A DNA stretch of 13,169 bases. Origin: Akkermansiaceae bacterium. GTDB lineage: Bacteria > Verrucomicrobiota > Verrucomicrobiia > Verrucomicrobiales > Akkermansiaceae. Position 1 is the first letter of the stretch. Every line of letters begins with the position of its first letter. The DNA lies in NCBI GenBank assembly GCA_029287105.1, contig JARFRT010000370.1:1-13169 (forward strand), written 5' to 3'. Shown piece after piece: positions 6,802 through 13,169 of this stretch. The notes under the pieces were generated by a model. It had not been told where the DNA came from and searched no databases. It worked only from the letters and a program-made list of their open reading frames with translations. Both the position numbers and the translations under genes were made by a program.

Positions 6802-8868
6802 CTAGAAGGTCATGCGCAAGCCGGTGGAGACAACGTGTGCTTCGTAGTCATTCAAGCCGGCGTAGGCATTGTCCTTACCCTTGAAGTATCCATAACCCAG
6901 ATTCCAGGTCATACTGTCGGTGAGCTGGCGGGTGAGCCTGAGCGTGACCGAATGATCGGTGGCTTGAGTCCCGTAGGGAGTGCCGACAGCCGAGTTATTG
7001 ACGTAGTTGTCGGCATCGTAGTAGGAATAGCCTACCTGGAGCTGAGTCCTGTCATCAATGGCAAATCCGGCGTTCAGCGAGGCGATCCAGTAATCATTGG
7101 TCCAATCAAGGACTTGTGCCCCGACTTGATTGTCGGTATCGGTCTCTGTCTCAGATTCGATGTAGTGGAAGCTTCCCTGAACATACATCCAGCTTGTGGG
7201 TGACCAGGTCACGCTCTCGCTGAAGATGTGTTTGGTGGATTCACCGCTGATCACAGGGATCGTTCCCACCCAAGCCTGATTCTCGATTTCCGTTTGCTGG
7301 TAGTCATAACGGGTGACGAAGGTCAGGTTCGATGCAGCTCTCCAGGTCACACGGAGGTTGAAGTCGTGGGTCTCCGTATTGTGTTGGAGCAACTGGGCAT
7401 CCGCGTCCTCGGTAACCATGTGGTTGAAGTCCTGTTCACGGTTGCGGTAGTAATACTGACCCGCGAAGGTCAGCCCCTTGCAGGCATACCAGTTGGCTCC
7501 CACAACATACTTCTGTTCGTCGACATCCGAGTCGCTGACACGGGTGCTGTCGATGATCTCATCGATAATGCCGTTGTCCGATTCAATAACGTGACTCGAG
7601 CGGTTCAGGTCGCTTTCAGCCTGGGTGAAAATAGCCCGGCCGTAGATCAGGATGTTGTCGATACCCGTGTAGCGGGCCTCAATCTGCTCAGTGAGCTTTG
7701 TCAGTTCGTCACTGCTTCGATCCGTGATGTCTTCAAGTCCGAGAGGCCTGTTTCTGCGGCCGCCAAGGTGTCCCGCCAGGGAGTCTTGTTCGTAGAACTC
7801 GGCGCGTATCGAAGGCACGATCACGAGACAATCATTGGGTTTCCACCAGAAGGTCGAGTTGAGGACGCTCATGGTTGAATCCGCTGTTCCCATCATGGTT
7901 GAGTAGGCATGATTCTGGTCTGGACGCAGGGCACCCGTCGCATCGATTGTTGTCCGGAATCCCGAGAAATCAGTATCCAGTGAGGTGAAGGAATAACCGA
8001 AGCTCAGCATCATGCGATCATTGAAGCGGGTCTCTGTGGAAATATGGGCATTGAAGATATCAGTGTCATACTTCTCATTATTCGTCACTTTGTGATCTCT
8101 CGTTGGATCCGGGTTACCTGCACCAGGGCTCGAGTTCCGGGTATTGTCATACTCGATGTTCTGGAAACTAAGTCCAATGCCGAGGTCGGTATTTCCCATG
8201 GTGTGGAGGAAATCCAAGGTAATGATGTCCTGGGTCTCATCGAGATCATAGAAGGTCGGAACGTTGCCACGAGTGTAGCGCCCCCATCTTGTCGAGTCCT
8301 TCTGGCCCTTGCGCCACAGGTGGCGGTAACCCAGTGTCCACTCGGGAGTATCTGGCATACGCAGGCCGGCTTCGAACCAGAGCTCTCCACGATCGAGCGA
8401 AAGCTCATCATCGTAGATCGGGAACCAAGCTTCGGCAGGGGCCACACCTGGCCCGGCATATCCACCGGATCCATCATACCAGGTTCTGAACTCCTTGTAT
8501 CCGAACCGGACGAATCCGACGTCATCCTTGTCATAGCGGAGATCGATTTTGTAATCTTCCAAGCCGAACAGGGCATGGCCTTCGAGCAGGAAGGTGCCGT
8601 CATCGGTCAATTGCTCAAAGCGGAATGACTTGATACCTCCCATGAAGTCGCCATTGGAGCTGTGTCGTTTCTGGAATGCGGCATCGTTGCCGCTGACATC
8701 AACACCGCCGATCGAGAGCTCGATCCAATTGGCAGCTGCTTCTGCATCCGTGACTTCCGGCTCTTCAGCCAGGAGGGCGCATGGGCTGAGCAGTGCGACA
8801 CCTGTAATGAGCGCATTCGCGCTTGCGACCCGAGGGTTGCATTGTTTGATTAATGATTTAATTTTCAT
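6802..8868 (-). CDS. MtrB/PioB-like outer-membrane beta-barrel of a porin-cytochrome complex
   Basis: The 688-residue protein has a signal peptide ending in ALLA (cleavage near residue 34) and then many alternating-residue amphipathic strands with aromatic girdles, finishing on a terminal Phe (STGLRMTF), the usual signal for barrel insertion. The N-terminal part contains FRTWYDGSGGYAGPG (residues 127-141), which I associate with barrels of MtrB/PioB type found next to multihaem cytochromes. Length fits MtrB (about 700). The CXXC motif seen near the N-terminus of Shewanella MtrB is absent. Such barrels form a sheath around an MtrA-type cytochrome so that haems span the outer membrane. It begins 23 bases after the stop of the octaheme gene, supporting a joint operon. 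No metal or substrate specificity can be read. Confidence 0.85.
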   Translation of the reverse strand: MKIKSLIKQCNPRVASANALITGVALLSPCALLAEEPEVTDAEAAANWIELSIGGVDVSGNDAAFQKRHSSNGDFMGGIKSFRFEQLTDDGTFLLEGHALFGLEDYKIDLRYDKDDVGFVRFGYKEFRTWYDGSGGYAGPGVAPAEAWFPIYDDELSLDRGELWFEAGLRMPDTPEWTLGYRHLWRKGQKDSTRWGRYTRGNVPTFYDLDETQDIITLDFLHTMGNTDLGIGLSFQNIEYDNTRNSSPGAGNPDPTRDHKVTNNEKYDTDIFNAHISTETRFNDRMMLSFGYSFTSLDTDFSGFRTTIDATGALRPDQNHAYSTMMGTADSTMSVLNSTFWWKPNDCLVIVPSIRAEFYEQDSLAGHLGGRRNRPLGLEDITDRSSDELTKLTEQIEARYTGIDNILIYGRAIFTQAESDLNRSSHVIESDNGIIDEIIDSTRVSDSDVDEQKYVVGANWYACKGLTFAGQYYYRNREQDFNHMVTEDADAQLLQHNTETHDFNLRVTWRAASNLTFVTRYDYQQTEIENQAWVGTIPVISGESTKHIFSESVTWSPTSWMYVQGSFHYIESETETDTDNQVGAQVLDWTNDYWIASLNAGFAIDDRTQLQVGYSYYDADNYVNNSAVGTPYGTQATDHSVTLRLTRQLTDSMTWNLGYGYFKGKDNAYAGLNDYEAHVVSTGLRMTF

Positions 8869-8891
8869 CTTTTTATAAGTGGATAGGTGTT

Positions 8892-9716
8892 TTAGTTGCG
8901 GAGGTGACTACTGACATTGGATCCGTGAACGCCCTCGTGACAGCCTGCTGTCCAGCAAGTGCCTCGTGCGACGTAACCGGCGTGGTTGCGACCGCCGACG
9001 TTCAGCGAACTGGCGCTACCGCCCTGGTCTTGGAAGTGGCACTTCATGCACAATGTGTGGTTGCGCTCGGTGAGCATCTTCTGGTTGGTTGAACCGTGGG
9101 GGGTATGGCATGTGACGCAGCCCTCACGTGTGGCTTCGTGTTCGAAGGCGAATGGACCCTTCTGCTGGACGTGGCATGAGGTGCAGGTGTCATTCATGCT
9201 GGCGATCTGGGTGCCGCCTCCTTTATGGGCTGAGCCCTTGTGAGGATTGTGGCAGTCGGAGCAGCTCATCTTGCCGTTCATCACGGGGTGACTGTAGGGC
9301 AGGTTGAATGAACCCTTCACATCGACGTGGCATGTAAAGCAGGCCTCGGGCGACTTACCAGGATTGACGATGGTGGCAATTGCACCGCCGGATTCGACGT
9401 GCTTGCTGCCTGGACCGTGGCAGCCTTCGCAACCGATGTCGGGAGCGTTTGGACCTTTGGCAACGAGCTTGGCGTGATCCGCCGTCTTAAAGTCGCGGTT
9501 GATCTTCTCATGGCAATCCTCGCAGGATTCGGTTCCTACGAATGTGGCTCCGGGGATGGAGGGCGGGGCGAATATTGTGTGGCTGACTCCAACACAGGAG
9601 ATTGCGATCAACGCAACTCCGGCAGTTCCTCCAGCGCACCAAGCGAAAGTTCCGCTTCTTTTTTTAATGACACGGGCAAATGACTGCCAGCGTTTGAATT
9701 TCGAGTTCGGGTCCAT
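8892..9716 (-). CDS. MtrA/DmsE-like octaheme cytochrome c
   Basis: After a basic N-terminus and a hydrophobic segment (about residues 26-48, signal or anchor), there are seven CXXCH sites (C65, C96, C126, C152, C178, C200, C223) and one CX4CH site, C254-W-T-A-G-C259-H260, giving eight haems in 274 residues. The regular spacing and motifs such as CEGCHGPG, CSDCHNPHKGS and CVTCHTPHGS are those of the MtrA/DmsE/PioA group, whose members carry electrons through an outer-membrane barrel. MtrA itself has ten haems, so this one is shorter. The very next gene encodes an MtrB-like barrel, which strongly supports the porin-cytochrome assignment. The start is the ATG at 9716, preceded by an A/C-rich leader without Shine-Dalgarno. 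It heads the electron-transfer block after a long non-coding region where its promoter is likely to be. Confidence 0.9.
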   Translation of the reverse strand: MDPNSKFKRWQSFARVIKKRSGTFAWCAGGTAGVALIAISCVGVSHTIFAPPSIPGATFVGTESCEDCHEKINRDFKTADHAKLVAKGPNAPDIGCEGCHGPGSKHVESGGAIATIVNPGKSPEACFTCHVDVKGSFNLPYSHPVMNGKMSCSDCHNPHKGSAHKGGGTQIASMNDTCTSCHVQQKGPFAFEHEATREGCVTCHTPHGSTNQKMLTERNHTLCMKCHFQDQGGSASSLNVGGRNHAGYVARGTCWTAGCHEGVHGSNVSSHLRN

Positions 9717-9868
9717 AATGTATTATTTGTTAGTTTGGTTGGATTGTTGTAGCATGCACTGGAGTAAAGTCTCTCATCCTCTGGGCAACTCCCCAGGACC
9801 TAAAACAAGGATTGAAACCTTTAAGCACGATGCAAAAATGCCACAACCCGCATAAACTGGCTACGCGA

Positions 9869-9930
9869 ATTGGGGGGCAAGCTGTGCATATTCTCTTATT
9901 GCCATTCTTTCGCTTGCCCGACCGCCCAAT
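9869..9930. repeat. Interrupted inverted repeat in the leader of the MtrA-like gene
   Basis: GGGCAAGC (9875-9882) is exactly complementary to GCTTGCCC (9912-9919), and the flanking ATTGGG (9869-9874) to CCCAAT (9925-9930), with a 5-base bulge on one side and a 29-base loop. That makes 14 paired positions. It lies about 150-210 bases before the start of the octaheme gene. It has no T-tract, so it does not look like a terminator; it could be an operator or a structured leader. Confidence 0.5.
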
Positions 9931-10134
9931 CAAACAGGGTGCCCTATCGGCTAACCACAAAACGCCACCACCCCACAAAGTCATCATAAGCCGCCATCAC
10001 TACTCGCCTAGAAACAAGCGACTTCCAGAGCGCGCACCAACCCATTAAAACCGTTAGAAAAGGCCGTCAAAGGGCAGCAAAAAAACGTCCGTCGCCGGCG
10101 GTGCCCGTCAATTTCCGCGCTGTCCGCGCATAAT

Positions 10135-10185
10135 CCGGTCAAAAAAAATACGCGCCATTGCTTTTTTATCGTGACCGGTGACCGG
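10135..10185. repeat. CCGGTCA/TGACCGG inverted repeat with tandem TGACCGG
   Basis: CCGGTCA (10135-10141) and TGACCGG (10172-10178) are perfectly complementary, and TGACCGG is repeated immediately at 10179-10185. The inner part has A8 on one side and T6 on the other, so further pairing is possible. The arrangement could be a regulator binding site or a stem, and sequence alone does not decide. Confidence 0.4.
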
Positions 10186-10200
10186 CTAGCACACTAACAG

Positions 10201-10256
10201 AAAAAAAGGGTCGTCAACAGAACGCTGACGGCACACCTCAACGAGGGCTTAGACCC
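10201..10256 (-). terminator. Probable intrinsic terminator of the glutaredoxin gene
   Basis: On the minus strand GGGTC (10256-10252) can pair with GACCC (10212-10208), which runs straight into seven T residues (10207-10201). Between the arms are two small hairpins: CCTC/GAGG (10236-10239 with 10243-10246) and GTCA/TGAC (10213-10216 with 10226-10229). The result is a compact branched stem followed by a U-tract, about 50 bases after the glutaredoxin TGA. Confidence 0.5.
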
Positions 10257-10303
10257 TACCTCCCCCCTCGCCTTACCCTTGGCCGGGCAAGGATCGAATG
10301 CAA

Positions 10304-10615
10304 TCAATGGTCCGCGCAACTGCGGTCGGTGGGAGCGTCAGGCGCGGCCTCGCTCGGGGTGACCAAAGCGTTTTCCACGAGATACTGTTCGACCTCCTCT
10401 CCTGAGACATCGGCGAGCATCTGTCCGCCGACGCTGACGCAGGGGCTCAGTGGCTGGCCGCTTTTCTGTTCCATTTCCCAGCGGAAGGCAGGATTCTTGA
10501 TGATATCCTTTTCCTCGAACTCGAGATCATACTTGCGCATGATCGCGCGCACGCCCTCGCTCCAGCCGCAGAACGTTTTCAAGTAGCAGACGATATTCAA
10601 ATTTTCGTGATTCAT
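10304..10615 (-). CDS. Glutaredoxin-like protein with CGWS active site
   Basis: The 103-residue protein has the thioredoxin-fold layout of a glutaredoxin: strand with YLKTF, active site C16-G-W-S19, then KDIIKNPAFRWEMEQKSGQPLSP (cis-Pro loop at Pro58) and the C-terminal helix region GQMLADVSGEEVEQYL. The second active-site Cys is Ser, as in monothiol CGFS glutaredoxins, but the family looks closer to small dithiol-type glutaredoxins. Extra cysteines occur at 10, 59 and in the tail (CADH), and Cys59 follows the cis-Pro directly. Its role is probably thiol redox or Fe-S handling in the cytoplasm; no partner is evident. A likely terminator follows it, so it is probably not part of the cytochrome operon. 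No Shine-Dalgarno precedes the ATG. Confidence 0.88.
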   Translation of the reverse strand: MNHENLNIVCYLKTFCGWSEGVRAIMRKYDLEFEEKDIIKNPAFRWEMEQKSGQPLSPCVSVGGQMLADVSGEEVEQYLVENALVTPSEAAPDAPTDRSCADH

Positions 10616-10999
10616 AGTGTGTTCTTGTTCTCCGGCGAGAAGAGACCATAATACCGCTGCTTTGCAACCTGATTCTCAACAATCGCCCCCCGCTGTCATC
10701 ACTGCCGATGGCAAATGTCAATCCGTATCGGAATCGACACGGCTGGGCGCAAGGAATGGCACGCTCGAGGTGATCGAGATAATGATCGATGGCCGCCGTA
10801 TGGCTGGCGGAACCGATTCCCCCACCCTGACCGGGAAGCCCGGTGGATTCCTGCCGGCGACGCTCCATTTCACCCTGAGTCACTTCGAACCCCAGCCGGA
10901 CGGGCGCTGCCTTGCGCGCTACGTCCGCTGCAGGGCTGAGGACAGCCCTGGCAAGGAACCTTGTTGAGCAAGCGGATCCAGCGTTCCTGAAAAGAGGTG
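10616..10999. other. Gap without recognisable gene (384 bases)
   Basis: Open frames exist on both strands, but none has a family signature, plausible composition or good start; the long minus-strand one runs into both neighbouring genes. Two perfect small stem-loops stand out: ACCGGG/CCCGGT (10830-10844) and CAGGGCTG/CAGCCCTG (10931-10950), plus a CAAGG/CCTTG palindrome at 10952-10963. The second lies 50 bases after the TPR gene and could end its transcript, although no T-tract follows. Confidence 0.5.
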
Positions 11000-12973
11000 T
11001 TATACTGCCGCTGCCTGGGGCGCTGGTTGGGCGTAAACGCTGTTGAGGATATCGCGACACTCGGTCACGCTGTACTTGGAAACCACGGTCGCCAGGACGG
11101 CATCACCGAATCCCTTGCGAAGCAGATTCATATCCTCAACCCACTCGCCGCAGTTGGCCCCGCTCATCACGCGATGCAAACCCAACAACTTGGAAAAGGC
11201 ATCGAGGTCTTTGCTGCACGCCTTACCCACAAGAGCGACATAGTCGACGTTGGCCAGATCACGTGCCAGCACCGCCGGCTTGGGAAGCTCACCTGTCGAC
11301 ACAGCATTGTATTTCTCCTGGAGTTGACTGAAAAACGCACTGCCGTCCTGGGGGGCCAGTGACACCAATTGGGTCCGACCGTCCAACTCCCGTGGCACAC
11401 TTTGCTGTGTGGATGCAGGTTGAGCCGTGACCGGTGACACTGGGGCGACCGGCTTAGGCTCGGCCGGCGGACTTGCGACCGCCACAGGCACTGCGGGAAT
11501 CTCCACTTGCTCAGCCTGATCGGGCTTCTCGTCGGTCACTGGGTCGAAAGCGTCCATCTCCGCAGCAAACCCGGTGGGTTGCTCATCGGATTTGGGACGA
11601 AGCTTGTTGACGATCGAGGAAAAAACCCCGGCGACCCGCTCTCTGGCAGTGCCTGCTTTCCCCTCGTTATCTTCAGCCTCCGATTCTTCGTCGGCACGGT
11701 CACAGTGGGAAAGCGCGTCGGCCACATAAGCGGCCAACGAGACAGCGTCTGCTTCATCCTCGCCAGCCACGTCAGCAGTCGCCTCAACCGTATCCGCTGC
11801 GGCATTCGCAACGGCATCTGTGGTATTCTCGACGGGAGCCGAGGCGGCGGGCCGTGCCAAAGGCGGAACCGATGGCGCTACGTAGGAATCCCCCTCAGGT
11901 TCGCGAAATCCGTTGTACCCGTGTGCATCGTCGTAGCTTTTGAAGAAGGCTCCTGTGCTGGCCGGCTCAGCTTCAGGCTTGCTGGATTCTGAAACCGGCG
12001 CCGTCTCGCGGGGCGGGATTTCCTCAGTCGCTTTTGCATCACTGGTAAGCTCAGCAACTTCCGCAACCTGCTCACCCTGCTCCGCAACCTTCTTTTCGCC
12101 CTTCTCCTCGTTCCGTTGATCGGCAAAATCCATCATCGCGGCAACGGCACTCCGGCGCGCCTGTTCCCTGTCGTTAGCGGGGTTGACTTCCGGAGTCTCC
12201 GCGGAAGCGGCCAACCGGTCCTCCGTAGGATGAGCGGCATCTTCCGTCCGGCTCTCATTTTCAACCGAAGAGCCCGATTCCGTCCCGGCCTCCTTCTCCA
12301 GCAGTTCCTTGGAAACGAAAGTCGTCTTTGCCTTTTCCACTTTCCACTCGGGCAACTTCATGGACCGTTCGACTTTCTCTCGCACCGGGGCCTTCATCGG
12401 CACCGGCTGCGTGGCTCCGCTCAGTAACTCGGCGTAGCTATCCGCCTGAGCATCCAACTCAAACTCGGACCCATCCGACTGCATTGACTGAGGCCCATCC
12501 CAGACAAATGCTGCATCCGCGACCGCCTCACTCCAATTACCGCCATCGTTATCCGCGCCCACCAGACTGAGTTCGAAATCTTCATCCACCAGGCTGGTAT
12601 CGAGGGCCGTCGCGGCCCCGTAAAAACGAATCGCCTGATGGGGCATGCCCGATTTGACCAAAAGCTTGGCCATCGCCAGGTTCTCCTCCGGGTGCTGCGC
12701 GTTTTTCTGCACCACAGTGCCGAACAGGCGCATCGCACGCGTAGGCTGCCCTCTGGATACAATACGGGCCGCGAAAATCACCTCCTCGCCGACGGGAGGA
12801 ATCTCGGGCGCACTCCAGACCATCGTCGAAGCGTCGCGGTAAAATCCAGCATCATACAGCACCTGCACTACTTTCTTTCGGGTCTCCCAGTCGTCGGGAT
12901 TCTGCTCAACAAGTTTAATAAGCAGATCTTGGGCACTATCGAGCCCATTGATTGAATTGGTGGAATTAGTCAT
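11000..12973 (-). CDS. TPR-type protein with long acidic low-complexity middle, function unknown
   Basis: This 657-residue protein has no signal peptide or membrane helix. Residues of about 12-160 form helical repeats of TPR type (DLLIKLVEQNPDDWETRKK, RAMRLFGTVVQKNAQHPEENLAMAKLLVKSGMPHQAI split across repeats). About 170-535 is a Glu/Ala/Pro/Ser-rich, largely disordered stretch. The last 110 residues (QLVSLAPQDGSAFFSQLQEK to the end) look folded again and contain three Cys. TPR domains bind proteins, so a scaffold or adaptor is plausible, but I do not recognise the family's function. I chose ATG 12973 (MTNSTNSING). The longer frame from ATG 13009 is less likely because that ATG overlaps a TATAAT. 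It is separated from the cytochrome genes by two gaps and probably unrelated to them. Confidence 0.8.
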   Translation of the reverse strand: MTNSTNSINGLDSAQDLLIKLVEQNPDDWETRKKVVQVLYDAGFYRDASTMVWSAPEIPPVGEEVIFAARIVSRGQPTRAMRLFGTVVQKNAQHPEENLAMAKLLVKSGMPHQAIRFYGAATALDTSLVDEDFELSLVGADNDGGNWSEAVADAAFVWDGPQSMQSDGSEFELDAQADSYAELLSGATQPVPMKAPVREKVERSMKLPEWKVEKAKTTFVSKELLEKEAGTESGSSVENESRTEDAAHPTEDRLAASAETPEVNPANDREQARRSAVAAMMDFADQRNEEKGEKKVAEQGEQVAEVAELTSDAKATEEIPPRETAPVSESSKPEAEPASTGAFFKSYDDAHGYNGFREPEGDSYVAPSVPPLARPAASAPVENTTDAVANAAADTVEATADVAGEDEADAVSLAAYVADALSHCDRADEESEAEDNEGKAGTARERVAGVFSSIVNKLRPKSDEQPTGFAAEMDAFDPVTDEKPDQAEQVEIPAVPVAVASPPAEPKPVAPVSPVTAQPASTQQSVPRELDGRTQLVSLAPQDGSAFFSQLQEKYNAVSTGELPKPAVLARDLANVDYVALVGKACSKDLDAFSKLLGLHRVMSGANCGEWVEDMNLLRKGFGDAVLATVVSKYSVTECRDILNSVYAQPAPQAAAV

Positions 12974-13007
12974 GATTCGTAAGGGTGAACTATCTAAGTT
13001 TGTTAAC

Positions 13008-13013
13008 ATTATA
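13008..13013 (-). promoter_or_regulatory. Possible -10 box (TATAAT) of the TPR gene
   Basis: A perfect TATAAT lies on the minus strand about 35 bases before the chosen ATG at 12973, giving a predicted transcript start near 13001. No good -35 hexamer is found at 16-18 bases; a TTGACT occurs but only six bases upstream. The surrounding 12974-13169 strip is AT-rich and holds no gene that I can see. Confidence 0.35.
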
Positions 13014-13169
13014 CATCCAAGTCAACACAGAATCGCTCTTATTTCAAAATTTAAGAAAAAATACGCGAATTATTTCAAAAAATTAAATCGCCTCGCCGCA
13101 TGTGACTCGTTGACTCTTAAACATTTATAAAAAATCAAGGGGATCGGCAAGAAACCTGTTAGGCAATCC

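Larger units (their letters stand above)
9717..10303. other. Non-coding region upstream of the MtrA-like gene (587 bases)
   Basis: I see no credible gene on either strand; the short frames here have no family features. The region contains a large interrupted inverted repeat (9869-9930), a small CTGGG/CCCAG hairpin (9781-9796), an inverted repeat with a tandem TGACCGG (10135-10185), three A-tracts of seven or eight bases beginning at 10079, 10141 and 10201, and the terminator of the glutaredoxin gene. The promoter of the cytochrome block should lie here, but I could not pick out a convincing -35/-10 pair. Confidence 0.6.

Noticed and set aside
9801..9818. Minus-strand GTTTCAATCCTTGTTTTA resembles the core of some CRISPR repeats
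   Set aside because: Only one copy is present; no second copy, spacer spacing or cas gene occurs in the window.
10617..10967. A 116-codon plus-strand frame in the glutaredoxin-TPR gap
   Set aside because: No recognisable motif; it would be the only gene on the plus strand, and it contains small inverted repeats more typical of non-coding DNA.
10527..11060. A 177-codon minus-strand frame spanning the gap and parts of both neighbours
   Set aside because: It overlaps the well-supported glutaredoxin in another frame and the end of the TPR gene, has irregular composition and no recognisable domain.
13008..13036. A full sigma70 promoter before the TPR gene
   Set aside because: The TATAAT is perfect but the only TTGACT is six bases away and no acceptable -35 lies at 16-18 bases, so only a possible -10 is reported.

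Overview
All recognisable genes in this window lie on the minus strand, so transcription runs from right to left. The organism is most likely a member of the Verrucomicrobia or a close relative in the PVC group. This is an inference from protein style: the large NapC/NirT-type multiheme cytochrome, the DsrP-like NrfD protein and the MtrA/MtrB-like pair resemble those I know from that group. It is also consistent that none of the eleven gene starts has a recognisable Shine-Dalgarno sequence. No 16S or other phylogenetic marker is present.

Layout in transcription order. At the right edge is an AT-rich intergenic strip, then a long TPR protein with an acidic low-complexity middle (12973-11000) and a 384-base gap with small hairpins. 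A CGWS-type glutaredoxin follows (10615-10304) with a probable terminator. After a 587-base non-coding stretch comes the main block, a set of genes for electron transfer across the cell envelope. It consists of an octaheme MtrA/DmsE-like cytochrome (9716-8892), an MtrB/PioB-like outer-membrane barrel (8868-6802), a small monoheme cytochrome c (6683-6348), a NapC/NrfH-type multiheme cytochrome split by an in-frame amber codon (6262-4742), a second monoheme cytochrome (4669-4337), a membrane-anchored tetraheme cytochrome (4232-3582), a Tat-exported four-cluster ferredoxin (3579-2632), an NrfD-type quinone-interacting membrane protein (2635-920) and a partial lipoprotein (782 to beyond the left edge).

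Working model (inference). The tetraheme cytochrome, Tat ferredoxin and NrfD protein form a quinone:cytochrome module with the same subunit logic as DsrJ-DsrO-DsrP. The monoheme cytochromes carry electrons across the periplasm, and the MtrA/MtrB-like pair passes them through the outer membrane. The window would then encode a porin-cytochrome route between the quinone pool and an extracellular donor or acceptor. Direction and substrate cannot be read from sequence. No outer-surface MtrC/OmcA-type cytochrome lies in the window.

The two most unusual points are a complete cyclic-nucleotide-binding domain inserted between the two membrane halves of the NrfD protein, and the double lesion in the NapC-type cytochrome (in-frame TAG plus loss of the first Cys of its second haem site).
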